Below, piece after piece: positions 16,933 through 24,953 of a DNA stretch of 64,000 bases. Each line of letters starts with the position of its first letter. Position 1 is the first letter of the stretch. This DNA comes from Roseibium aestuarii. Its GTDB lineage: Bacteria > Pseudomonadota > Alphaproteobacteria > Rhizobiales > Stappiaceae. The stretch lies in NCBI RefSeq assembly GCF_008477545.1, contig NZ_VORA01000001.1:186001-250000 (forward strand). Direction: 5' to 3'. The notes beneath the pieces were generated by a model. It worked only from the letters and a program-made list of their open reading frames with translations, was not told where the DNA came from and did not search any database. Made by a program: the position numbers and the translations under genes.

Positions 16933-17954
16933 CCCTCGCCGAGATCCAGAACCTTCTCGGGCCCCAGGTCACCTTCCTGGCCATCGCCCTTCTGGCTGCC
17001 TTCAGCATTGGCGGCGTGCTCTTTGCCCTGTTTCAGCCCGTGCTCTCGGGCAGCAAGCGCCAGAAGGAACGGCTCACCACCATCTCGTCCCGTGCGCAGG
17101 CCGTGGATACCCGCTCCAAGGCCCGCGACGGCGAGCGGCGCCGGCGCTCGGTTCAGGATCAGCTGAAGGAGTTCGAGGAACGGCAGAAGTCCCGCGCCGA
17201 CAAGATGCGCAAGCAGAACCTGAACCAGCGGCTCGAACAGGCGGGGCTGGCCTGGGACCGCAAACATTTCATCTATTTCAGCATCGGTTGCGGCATCGTC
17301 TTCACCCTGATCGGCTTTGTCATCAGCAAGAACCTGCTGATCACCCTGGGCTTTGCCTTTGCCGGCGGACTGGGCGTGCCCCAGTGGTTCGTCAATTTCC
17401 GCCGCAAGAAGCGCTTCAACGCCTTTCTTGAAGAGTTGCCCGGTGCGGTGGATATCATCGTGCGTGGCGTGAAGGCCGGTCTGCCGCTGGGCGACTGCAT
17501 CAAGATTGTCGCCAAGGAAGCGCCGGAGCCTGTCCGCAGCGAGTTCCAGAAGATTGTCGAAACCCAGGTCATGGGCATCTCGCTCGCTGATTCCGTGGCG
17601 CGTCTGCCCGAGCGCATGCCGCTGGCCGAAGCGAATTTCTTCGCCATCGTCGTCGCCATCCAGCAGAAGGCCGGTGGCGGCCTGTCCGAGGCGCTGGGCA
17701 ACCTTGCCAAGGTGCTGCGCAGCCGAAAGGCCATGAAGCGCAAGATCACGGCCCTCAGCTCCGAAGCCAAGTCGTCGGCCATGATCATCGGCGCCCTGCC
17801 GTTCCTCGTCTCCGGGATCCTGTTCCTCGTGGCGCCGGACTACATCGGCCTGCTCTTCACCCGCTCCGGCGGGCACATGATCATCGCCGGCGGGCTCTTC
17901 TGGATGTTCATCGGCATCATGGTGATGCGCAACATGATCAACTTCGACTTCTAG
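16929..17954 (+). CDS. tadB: Flp pilus platform protein TadB (type II secretion F domain)
   Basis: Inner-membrane platform protein of the Tad machine, paired with TadC, that couples the CpaF ATPase to pilin extrusion. The product is 341 residues: one N-terminal membrane segment, a charged cytoplasmic region with a long basic helix (about 40-110), a membrane pair near 115-150, the T2SSF domain (ELPGAVDIIVRGVKAGLPLGD), and two C-terminal membrane segments. Translation is coupled to cpaF. It is followed 12 bases later by tadC. Confidence 0.94.
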   Translation: MTLAEIQNLLGPQVTFLAIALLAAFSIGGVLFALFQPVLSGSKRQKERLTTISSRAQAVDTRSKARDGERRRRSVQDQLKEFEERQKSRADKMRKQNLNQRLEQAGLAWDRKHFIYFSIGCGIVFTLIGFVISKNLLITLGFAFAGGLGVPQWFVNFRRKKRFNAFLEELPGAVDIIVRGVKAGLPLGDCIKIVAKEAPEPVRSEFQKIVETQVMGISLADSVARLPERMPLAEANFFAIVVAIQQKAGGGLSEALGNLAKVLRSRKAMKRKITALSSEAKSSAMIIGALPFLVSGILFLVAPDYIGLLFTRSGGHMIIAGGLFWMFIGIMVMRNMINFDF

Positions 17955-17966
17955 GCAGGCACGGTC

Positions 17967-18950
17967 ATGTTCGATCCCGCAGAGTTCATGAATTCCCGTT
18001 TTCTGATCGCGCTGCTGACCCTGGTGGCGGTGACGGGCACCTTCTTCTCTCTCGTCATGCCAATGTTCGACCGCAGCGGCCTGAAAGGGCGGATGAAGAC
18101 GGTGGCTCTGGAGCGCGACAAGCTGCGAGCTCGCGAGCGCGCGCGCCTTGCCGCCGAGGGCAGCCACGATCCGCGGGCCTCCCTGCGCCTGAAGCCGAAG
18201 GAGAACGTGAAGAAGATCGTCGACGAGCTGAACCTGAAGCAGATGCTCTCCGACGAACAGACCCAGGACAAGCTGCGCATGGCGGGCTACCGGGGGACCG
18301 GTCCGCTCTACACGTTCCTGTTTGCACGCATCGTCACGCCGCTGATACTCATGGTGATCGCCGGCTTCTACATCTTCATGCTGGCGCCGCCGAGCCTGCC
18401 GACCCTGACCAAGTTCACCAGCGTGCTCTTCGTGTCCGGCATCGGCGTTTTCCTGCCCAACATCTATCTCCAGAACAAGATCACCAAGCGCCAGCTTCTC
18501 ATCCGGCGCGCCTGGCCCGACGCGCTGGATCTCATGCTCATCTGCGTGGAATCCGGCATGTCCATCGAGGCGGCCTTTGCCCGGGTGGCCGAGGAGATCG
18601 GCATCCAGTCCGTGCCGCTGGCCGAGGAGCTGACGCTGACGAATGCCGAGCTTTCGTTCCTCAGCGATCGCCGTCAGGCCTATGAGAACCTGGGCAAGCG
18701 CACCGGCGTCGACGGGGTGAAGAACGTCATGCTCGCGCTCATCCAGGCCGAGCGCTACGGCACGCCGGTCGGCAACGCCCTGCGCGTCATGGCCGACGAC
18801 AACCGCGACCAGCGCATGCAGGAGGCCGAGAAGAAGGCAGCCTCCTTGCCGCCCAAGCTCACCGTGCCGATGATCGTGTTCTTCCTGCCGGTACTCTTCT
18901 GCGTCATTCTCGGTCCTGCGGTCATGCAGGTCATGGATCATTTCAAGTAG
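17967..18950 (+). CDS. tadC: Flp pilus platform protein TadC (type II secretion F domain)
   Basis: Second platform protein, 327 residues, similar in plan to TadB: N-terminal membrane segment, basic linker, membrane segments around 120-165, the F domain with RRAWPDALDLMLICVESGM and AERYGTPVGNALRVMADDNR, and a C-terminal hydrophobic anchor. It is the last gene of the cpaB-tadC operon, since a strong bidirectional terminator follows directly. TadC normally needs TadB as partner. Confidence 0.94.
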   Translation: MFDPAEFMNSRFLIALLTLVAVTGTFFSLVMPMFDRSGLKGRMKTVALERDKLRARERARLAAEGSHDPRASLRLKPKENVKKIVDELNLKQMLSDEQTQDKLRMAGYRGTGPLYTFLFARIVTPLILMVIAGFYIFMLAPPSLPTLTKFTSVLFVSGIGVFLPNIYLQNKITKRQLLIRRAWPDALDLMLICVESGMSIEAAFARVAEEIGIQSVPLAEELTLTNAELSFLSDRRQAYENLGKRTGVDGVKNVMLALIQAERYGTPVGNALRVMADDNRDQRMQEAEKKAASLPPKLTVPMIVFFLPVLFCVILGPAVMQVMDHFK

Positions 18951-18975
18951 GCAGCACGCACGGTCGCGCGACGAC

Positions 18976-19009
18976 AAAAAAGCGGCGCCCGTTCGGGGGC
19001 CGCTTTTTT
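18976..19009. terminator. Bidirectional intrinsic terminator between tadC and tadD
   Basis: Arms 18976-18990 and 18995-19009 pair over 14 of 15 positions around a GTTC loop. Six A on one side and six T on the other let it work on both strands, as fits its position between convergent genes. Confidence 0.9.
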
Positions 19010-19037
19010 CATGTTCATCAGGTGAATGAAGACTGGC

Positions 19038-19841
19038 TCAGCCCCGGGCGGAGCCGAGCATTTCCCGCAGATAGGCGATGTTGGCGCGGGCTTCCTCGCC
19101 GCTCAGATCCATGGTCGCCACCTGTTCGGCTTCCTGGAACTTGCCGCGCAGGCCGAGCACCAGCGCCAGGTTCTGGCGCACCCGGGCATCCGACCCTTGC
19201 AGGGCGACGGCCCGGCGCAGGTTGTATTCCGCCTCGGGCAGCTCGTTGGAGAGCAGGTGCGACAGCGCCAGATTGTTCAGGATCGAGGGATCATCCGGCA
19301 CGATCTGCAGGGCCTGATGATAGAGCGAGCGGGCACGCTCGTGATTGCCCATCTGGTCGAGCACGGCCGCTTCCGCCGACAGCAGCCGCCAGTCGGGCTG
19401 GGCCGGGTTCTGCACCCGCTTGATGACGTTGAGCGCTTCCTCGAACTGACCGTTCATGGCCAGAACCTTGCCATAGGCCGAGGCGATCGGCTGGTTGTCC
19501 GGGTGCTGAAGCACACCCTTGCGCAGAACGGCCATGGACTGGGCGGTTTGGGCATTCAGGGTCAACGCATTGGCATAGCCGAGGATCGCGTCTGCATCCT
19601 GCGGATTCTGGTCATAGGAGGCAGCCCAGCGGGCGACGGCGGAGCGGGCCTCCGAGGTGCCGGGCATCGCGTCGCCGCTGGCCGGAGCCGCATGGGTTGC
19701 GACCGCCGCCTGGCGCGAGCTGGAACACCCGCCAAGGGCCGTGGCCGCCACCACCGCCAGAACCACGCAGGCCGAGCGAATGCGCGCGTTGCGGCGCAGT
19801 CGGGGGGAGGCCGGGGCAGGGTGCGGGCAAAGCGGTGCCAT
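19038..19841 (-). CDS. tadD: Tetratricopeptide-repeat lipoprotein TadD
   Basis: Predicted lipoprotein acting as the pilotin-like factor of the Tad system. The 267 residues start with a basic stretch and a lipoprotein signal whose lipobox LGGC is at about residues 36-39. Several TPR units follow, for example ADAILGYANALTLNAQTAQ and PSILNNLALSHLLSNELPEAE. It converges with tadC rather than joining its operon, so it needs its own promoter. TTAACC lies about 60 bases upstream of the start, in the 19.9 kb intergenic region. An N-terminal start later than 19841 is possible. Confidence 0.87.
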   Translation of the reverse strand: MAPLCPHPAPASPRLRRNARIRSACVVLAVVAATALGGCSSSRQAAVATHAAPASGDAMPGTSEARSAVARWAASYDQNPQDADAILGYANALTLNAQTAQSMAVLRKGVLQHPDNQPIASAYGKVLAMNGQFEEALNVIKRVQNPAQPDWRLLSAEAAVLDQMGNHERARSLYHQALQIVPDDPSILNNLALSHLLSNELPEAEYNLRRAVALQGSDARVRQNLALVLGLRGKFQEAEQVATMDLSGEEARANIAYLREMLGSARG

Positions 19842-20074
19842 GGGGTTTTCCTCAAGCAGACAAACGGGACCAGTCTTGCAATTCGCCTGAGTAGTAGCTT
19901 GTTAACCCTAATGTTTCCTTAAACTCGCCGAGGAGGCCGCACCGGCTCGCCAGTTGCCAAAGTCCGGGCGACCCCATATCAGGAAGGAGCAGGCATGGCC
20001 GCTGTGTCGCCCGAGCAGGGGGCACTTGGCCGCTGCCGACCGAGACCCGCCCGCCGCCAAGATCCGCAGACCCC

Positions 20075-20081
20075 AAGGAGG
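20075..20081 (+). promoter_or_regulatory. Consensus ribosome-binding site selecting a TTG start
   Basis: AAGGAGG lies five bases before TTG 20087. This near-perfect Shine-Dalgarno makes the TTG the start of the aminopeptidase gene, although no ATG is present at the conserved N-terminus. Confidence 0.85.
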
Positions 20082-20086
20082 CCCCC

Positions 20087-21475
20087 TTGCGCCACGTCCT
20101 CATCCGCGAAGCCGATGCCGTTTCTCCCGTCACCGTTCACGCCGTGACCGAGGCCGGATTGCCCGATCTTCTGGAGCGTCTGGGTGGCCCCGCGGCGGCC
20201 TGGGCAGCGCGCCAGGGCTACACCGCGCAGGAGGGCAAGGCCCTGCTCGTGCCCACCCAGTCCGGTGGCGAGGCGGTGCTCTTCGGCTGCAGCCCTGCTG
20301 GCCCGGCCCACCCCTTCGCGCTTGCAGCCCTTGCAAACGACCTTCCGGCTGGCGACTATCAGCTTGAGGACGGCTTCCCCGCAGCAGCGCAGGCCGTGCT
20401 CGGCTTTGCCCTGTCCAGCTACCGCTTCACCCGCTATCGGGCGTCGTCTGCCGCCCAGAGTCGTCTGGTCGTGCCGGCCGACGTGGATCTGGAACGCATC
20501 TGTGTCATCCTGGACGGTGTCCAGCTCGCCCGCGATCTCATCAACACCCCGACCAATGATCTGGGTACGGAAGACCTCGCCCGCGCGGTGCAGGATCTCT
20601 TTGCCGCCCATGGCGGAAGCGGCAGCGTCATCGTGGGCGATGATCTGCTCGCGCAGAACTTCCCGATGGTTCACGCGGTCGGGCGGGCCAGCACCAACCT
20701 GCCGCGCCTGGCGGACTTCACCTGGGGCGATCCGGAGGCCCCGAAGGTCACGCTGGTGGGCAAGGGCGTCGTGTTCGACACCGGCGGGCTCAACATCAAG
20801 CCGGGCAGCTCCATGGCCCTGATGAAGAAGGACATGGGCGGGGCGGCCAATGTGCTGGGTCTGGCCTCCATGATCATGGCGGCGAAGCTGCCGGTACGCC
20901 TGCGGGTGATCATTCCCTGCGTGGAGAACGCGATCTCCGCCAATGCCTTCCGTCCCGGCGACATTTTGCCGAGCCGCAAGGGCCTCACCGTCGAGATCGG
21001 CAACACGGATGCGGAAGGCCGGCTGATCCTCGCCGATGCGCTGGCGCTGGCCGACGAGGAGGCACCGGAACTGCTGATCGACATGGCGACCCTGACGGGT
21101 GCGGCTCGCGTGGCGCTGGGACCGGACCTGCCGCCCTTCTACACGGATGACGAGGATCTGGCCGAGGACATCTCGATCTTCGCCGAGGCGAGCGAGGACC
21201 CGCTGTGGCGCCTGCCGCTCTGGCAGCCCTACATGAAGTATCTCGACAGCAAGGTCGCCGACATCAGCCACATCAACACCTCCGGCACGGGCTTCGCCGG
21301 GTCGATCACCGCGGCTCTCTTCCTGTCGCGCTTCGTCGAGAAGGCGGAAAGCTGGGCGCATTTCGACATCTACGGCTGGGCTCCCTCCGATCGGCCGGGC
21401 CGTGTCGCGGGCGGTGAGGCCCAGGCGATCCGGGCGCTCTTCGATCTGATTTCGGATCACTATTCCGGCGAATAG
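20087..21475 (+). CDS. Leucyl aminopeptidase family protein (M17)
   Basis: Cytosolic di-metal aminopeptidase, 462 residues. The N-terminal third is divergent, as usual in this family. The C-terminal catalytic domain carries VFDTGGLNIKPGSSM (metal-binding Asp), KKDMGGAA, and the PepA signature NTDAEGRL with Asp and Glu ligands, followed by DMATLTGAA. It is read from a TTG start with a consensus Shine-Dalgarno. Downstream lie a MarR regulator and an NlpC/P60 peptidase. In related bacteria the aminopeptidase and the NlpC/P60 gene are often adjacent, which suggests cooperation in turnover of peptidoglycan peptides; that role is inference. Confidence 0.92.
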   Translation: MRHVLIREADAVSPVTVHAVTEAGLPDLLERLGGPAAAWAARQGYTAQEGKALLVPTQSGGEAVLFGCSPAGPAHPFALAALANDLPAGDYQLEDGFPAAAQAVLGFALSSYRFTRYRASSAAQSRLVVPADVDLERICVILDGVQLARDLINTPTNDLGTEDLARAVQDLFAAHGGSGSVIVGDDLLAQNFPMVHAVGRASTNLPRLADFTWGDPEAPKVTLVGKGVVFDTGGLNIKPGSSMALMKKDMGGAANVLGLASMIMAAKLPVRLRVIIPCVENAISANAFRPGDILPSRKGLTVEIGNTDAEGRLILADALALADEEAPELLIDMATLTGAARVALGPDLPPFYTDDEDLAEDISIFAEASEDPLWRLPLWQPYMKYLDSKVADISHINTSGTGFAGSITAALFLSRFVEKAESWAHFDIYGWAPSDRPGRVAGGEAQAIRALFDLISDHYSGE

Positions 21476-21550
21476 ATAACGCCTCCGAAACGAACTTGTG
21501 CTTCACTCTCGCAAACACAGTCGGGGACATGGAGACACAAGGGTCGGGAC

Positions 21551-21901
21551 ATGGGGGTCGAGATCCGCGCCGGTCAGGCGCTCAAGCTGATGCACGAGGT
21601 CAATCTGGCCCTCGTGCGCGACAGCGATCAGGACTTGTCGGCCCGCCAGCTGACGATCCTGCTCACGGTCTATCTGGAGCCGCCTCCCCACACGGTGAGG
21701 GGGCTCGCCGCCAAGCTCAACGTGACGAAGCCGGCCATCACCCGGGCACTCGACACGCTGGGCGGCATGCGGCTTCTCTCCCGCAAGCGGGATGAGGCCG
21801 ACCGTCGAAATGTCATCATCACCCGCACGGTCGACGGATCGCTCTATCTGGAGCGGCTCGGAGATCTCGTTGCGGAGAAGGCCGCAAGCCTGCCCTGGTG
21901 A
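21551..21901 (+). CDS. MarR family transcriptional regulator
   Basis: Small winged-helix DNA-binding protein, 116 residues. The core is QLTILLTVYLE, the recognition region TVRGLAAKLNVTKPAITRALDTL, and the wing RKRDEADRRNVIITRT, a clear MarR pattern. It is shorter than typical MarR proteins (about 140-150) because the C-terminal dimerisation helix is trimmed. It is located between the aminopeptidase and NlpC/P60 genes on the same strand, so it may regulate them. The ligand is unknown. Confidence 0.85.
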   Translation: MGVEIRAGQALKLMHEVNLALVRDSDQDLSARQLTILLTVYLEPPPHTVRGLAAKLNVTKPAITRALDTLGGMRLLSRKRDEADRRNVIITRTVDGSLYLERLGDLVAEKAASLPW

Positions 21902-22022
21902 ACCCCGGGTCGGGCTGCGACCCGCCCGGGTCCCGTCAGTACTTGTTCATTTCAACGGCCGCCTCGCGACCGGATTCGTCCCATGGACGCGCCCCGTCGC
22001 CCTCACTTCGGAATTGTCTCAG

Positions 22023-22889
22023 ATGTCTGCCTCCTTCGACCGTCGCCTTCACCCCGTCCGTCCCGACCTTGCCGCCCGCGCCTATGAAGGCAGGGTGGAG
22101 GCTGGCCGCTTTGCCGAGGGGGGCGAGCGCCAGGTGGTGCGGGATTGTCTCGACCTGCGCCGTGATCCGCGTCCCGACTGCGGTGTGGACACCCAAGCGC
22201 TCTTCGGCGAGACCTTCACGGTCTTCGAGGAAACCCCGGAAGGCTGGGCCTGGGGGCAGCTGGGCTCCGACGGGTATGTAGGCTGGGTCGCCTCGGACGG
22301 TCTGGGCGATCCGGTGACGCCGACCCACCGGGTGCGCGCACTGCGCAGCTTCCGCTATCCCGGAGCCGATCTGCGCCTGCCCCCGGTCAGTCTCGTCTCC
22401 ATGGGCAGCGAAGTCAGCGTGGTCGGCCAGGCCACCACGCGGGGACTGGACTACGCCCTTCTTGCCGACGGCACCGCCATGGTCGCGAAACATCTGGTGC
22501 CGCTCGACCACGTGGAGCCGGACTGGGTGGCTGTTGCGGAAGAATTCGTCGGCACGCCCTATCTCTGGGCCGGGCGGACCAGTCTGGGTCTCGACTGCTC
22601 GGCCCTCATCCAGGTCGCGGCGCGCACCGGTGGGCACCGGCTTCTGCGCGACAGCGACATGCAGGAGGCGGGATCCGGCACCCTGCTCGGCGCCGGCGCT
22701 CTGGAGACACCCCGGCGCGGCGATCTGGTCTTCTGGAAGGGCCATGTGGCCGTCATCACCGATCCGGAGACCATCCTTCACGCCAATGGATATACGATGA
22801 CGGTGGCCTATGAGGGTCTGAAGGCAGCCCTGGCCCGCATCGGCGCGAATGAGTTCGGTGAAGTCACGGCCGTTCGTCGCCTGCCCTGA
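22023..22889 (+). CDS. NlpC/P60 family cysteine peptidase with SH3-like domains
   Basis: C40 endopeptidase, 288 residues, of the type that cuts gamma-glutamyl-diamino-acid bonds in peptidoglycan peptides. Two bacterial SH3-like segments occupy roughly residues 20-160. The catalytic domain follows, with Cys192 in LGLDCSALIQ, His241 in WKGHVAVIT and a third polar residue His253 in LHANGY. No signal peptide is seen, so it may act on recycled muropeptides in the cytoplasm, which would suit the neighbouring aminopeptidase. The start is the ATG at 22023; the open frame extends upstream into the MarR gene and is not used. Confidence 0.88.
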   Translation: MSASFDRRLHPVRPDLAARAYEGRVEAGRFAEGGERQVVRDCLDLRRDPRPDCGVDTQALFGETFTVFEETPEGWAWGQLGSDGYVGWVASDGLGDPVTPTHRVRALRSFRYPGADLRLPPVSLVSMGSEVSVVGQATTRGLDYALLADGTAMVAKHLVPLDHVEPDWVAVAEEFVGTPYLWAGRTSLGLDCSALIQVAARTGGHRLLRDSDMQEAGSGTLLGAGALETPRRGDLVFWKGHVAVITDPETILHANGYTMTVAYEGLKAALARIGANEFGEVTAVRRLP

Positions 22890-22901
22890 GCAAGCGCCGC
22901 C

Positions 22902-23474
22902 TCAGCCGGGGAACATCTGGATGCCGATCCGCCGCAGCGGCGTATCGGCGCCTTCCCGGGTGAGGCAGGTCAGGCTCTCCATTCCCTGCACATAGCAGAT
23001 GAGGGGCAGCGAGCGCGCTCGAAGCGCCGCATAGGCCTCCTGGTCAAGGCTCTCGTCCGGCACGAAGGGGAACTCCTCCCCCTCCGGCGCCTCGGCACCT
23101 GCGCGCCATTCCGGCAGGGAGGCCGTCGTGTCATGGGTGACGTTGACGGTCAGCCAGTCGCGCAGCGCATTGTCCATGTCCTGACCGGTCTTCACCCATT
23201 CGAACACCAGCAGGTCATGGGCGGGAAGCACATCGGACCAGACCACCTCATCGTCCACAGTCCGCACCTGAAGTGCGAGCCGCGCCGTCGAGCAGTCTCC
23301 GGCGCTCGATCCCCGTGCGATCAATCCGCCGGGCCACGTGGTTTCGAAAACGGCGGGGCACTGGTCTCCGTCAGCCCGCGCAACGGGCCCACCCAAGGGA
23401 GACAGGGCAAGCAGCGTTGCCGCAGCGAGAAGCCCTGACATTCTGGCGAAATGCGGCATGGTCAAATGCGGCAT
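22902..23474 (-). CDS. Secreted hypothetical protein
   Basis: Not recognised. The 190-residue product begins with a signal peptide (about residues 1-35, hydrophobic core LLAAATLLALSPLGG, cleavage near ARA). It has five cysteines in the mature part (QCPAVF, GDCSTARL, LICYVQG, LTCLT), compatible with disulfides in the periplasm. AAGGA seven bases upstream supports ATG 23474. A 15-bp direct duplication spans the start region, giving MPHLT-MPHFA and a second in-frame ATG at 23459. It converges with the NlpC/P60 gene and lies downstream of rmuC on the same strand. Confidence 0.7.
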   Translation of the reverse strand: MPHLTMPHFARMSGLLAAATLLALSPLGGPVARADGDQCPAVFETTWPGGLIARGSSAGDCSTARLALQVRTVDDEVVWSDVLPAHDLLVFEWVKTGQDMDNALRDWLTVNVTHDTTASLPEWRAGAEAPEGEEFPFVPDESLDQEAYAALRARSLPLICYVQGMESLTCLTREGADTPLRRIGIQMFPG

Positions 23475-23477
23475 GGT
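23449..23477. repeat. 15-bp tandem duplication at a start codon
   Basis: AAATGCGGCATGGT occurs at 23449-23462 and again at 23464-23477. On the minus strand each copy carries an in-frame ATG, so the gene has two equivalent start codons five codons apart. Confidence 0.85.
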
Positions 23478-23510
23478 ACAGTCCTTTCACGAGCCCTGTG
23501 GGCGCGAGGG

Positions 23511-24716
23511 TTAGAGATCGGGCAGGCGCGGCCGGTCTGCGTCGTCGTCGCGCTCAGAACGTCCGGTGGCAAGCTCCGAGCGCTCGGACGGAGCCTCACC
23601 CAGCTCCAGCTCCTCGATCTTGCGCCCGCGCCGGGAGATCTTGTCCGTCGAGATCAGAATCTGGTCGATGTCCTTGTTGGCCTGGGCGAAGTGGCTCTGC
23701 AGCTTGCCGACCCGGTCGTTCAGGCGGCTCACGTCATCCAGCAGCCTTGTCACCTCGGCCTGGATCAGATGGGCCTGTTCGCGCATCCGGGCATCGCGCA
23801 GGACGGCTTGCACCACCTGGATCGACAGCATGAGGAGAGACGGAGAGACGATCACCACCCGGCTGCGATGCGCCTTCTGGACGAGGTCCTCGAACCGTTC
23901 GTGCAACTCGGCAAAGATGCTTTCCGAGGGTACGAAGAGAAAGGCCGTCTCCTGGGTCTCGCCGGGGATCAGATATTTCTCGCCAATGTCCGTGATGTGC
24001 TTGGTGAAGTCGCGGCGGAACTGGGTCTGGCCGATTCTCAGCGCCTCGTCCGTCTCCGCGTTGCGGATCAGGTGAAAGGCTTCGAGCGGGAATTTCGCAT
24101 CGATGGCCAGCGGCGGGGCGCCATTGGGCATGAAGATCAGACAGTCGGGACGCACGCCGGACGAAAGGGTCGCCTGAAAGCTGTAGGCGCTCGACGGCAG
24201 CTGGTCCTGAATGATCAGCTCCATCCGGCCCTGACCGAAGGCGCCGCGCGTCTGCTTGTTGGCAAGGATCGACTGCAGCTCCACCACCTGACCGGACAGA
24301 TCGGTGATCGTGCGCTGGGCCCGGTCGATCACCGCCAGCCGCTCATGAAGCTGGCGCAGGCCTTCGAAGGTCTGCTTCGTCGTGTCGGCCATGGAGGTGC
24401 CCAGCCGCTGACCCATGCCGTCCAGCCGCTCGTTCACCGCGCGCATCATGTCCGATTGCCGCGATCCGAAGACCTCGGCCATGGTCTGCATGCGGCCGGA
24501 AATTTCGCCCTGAGACTGGAGCAGCCGGGCCAGATGATCTTCCAGATCGTGGATCCTCTCGCTGGCCGCCAGCTCTGTTTCGCTGTTGCGCCGGATCTGG
24601 GCGCGCGCGCCCATCAGCAGGAAGACCATGAGCAGAAGCAGGAAGAGCCCGCCGCCGATGGCAGCCTCGAGTGAGGTGACGGGCGTTGTGCCCCAAGTGA
24701 AGAGAACCGTGTTCAT
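23511..24716 (-). CDS. rmuC: DNA recombination protein RmuC homologue
   Basis: Membrane-anchored nuclease-like protein that limits DNA inversion and rearrangement. In the 401 residues, an N-terminal transmembrane helix (LEAAIGGGLFLLLLMVFLLM) is followed by a long coiled coil (about 40-150). Then comes the RmuC core, with PDCLIFMPNG, LAIDAKFPLEAF and AFLFVPSESIFAELHE, the PD-(D/E)XK-like signatures. A charged C-terminal tail ends the protein. The start at ATG 24716 is uncertain, since no good Shine-Dalgarno is visible and in-frame ATGs lie at 24728 and 24752. It diverges from the Amt-MCP gene. Confidence 0.9.
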   Translation of the reverse strand: MNTVLFTWGTTPVTSLEAAIGGGLFLLLLMVFLLMGARAQIRRNSETELAASERIHDLEDHLARLLQSQGEISGRMQTMAEVFGSRQSDMMRAVNERLDGMGQRLGTSMADTTKQTFEGLRQLHERLAVIDRAQRTITDLSGQVVELQSILANKQTRGAFGQGRMELIIQDQLPSSAYSFQATLSSGVRPDCLIFMPNGAPPLAIDAKFPLEAFHLIRNAETDEALRIGQTQFRRDFTKHITDIGEKYLIPGETQETAFLFVPSESIFAELHERFEDLVQKAHRSRVVIVSPSLLMLSIQVVQAVLRDARMREQAHLIQAEVTRLLDDVSRLNDRVGKLQSHFAQANKDIDQILISTDKISRRGRKIEELELGEAPSERSELATGRSERDDDADRPRLPDL

Positions 24717-24857
24717 GGAAACAAACATAGAACGATTCTGACGTTCCCACATCCGGGGATCGCACATGCGCGCAAAGCGATCTGTCAGGCAAAGGGACAG
24801 CGTGACGGGGGCATCCCCTCCGGTCGAGTGACTGCAAGTTTCGCAAAACAATCGGTA

Positions 24858-24911
24858 ATGTGCTGAAAAAACAAGCACATGAATGGTAAAAATATCAATG
24901 AAGAATTTACC
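24858..24911 (+). promoter_or_regulatory. Two inverted repeats ahead of the Amt-MCP gene
   Basis: ATGTGCT (24858-24864) pairs with AGCACAT (24874-24880), and GGTAAA (24885-24890) with TTTACC (24906-24911). Both lie in an AT-rich patch 45-95 bases before the start. They could be operator sites or transcript hairpins. No sigma-54 promoter consensus was found. Confidence 0.35.
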
Positions 24912-24953
24912 GATCAGGGCGTCTTCTGATGGAAATCAGCCACAGGTTTCGCC

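Noticed and set aside
16854-18977. Open frame of about 700 codons on the minus strand across cpaF, tadB and tadC
   Set aside because: Antisense shadow of well-supported Tad genes; the translation is His/Arg/Gln-rich without motifs.
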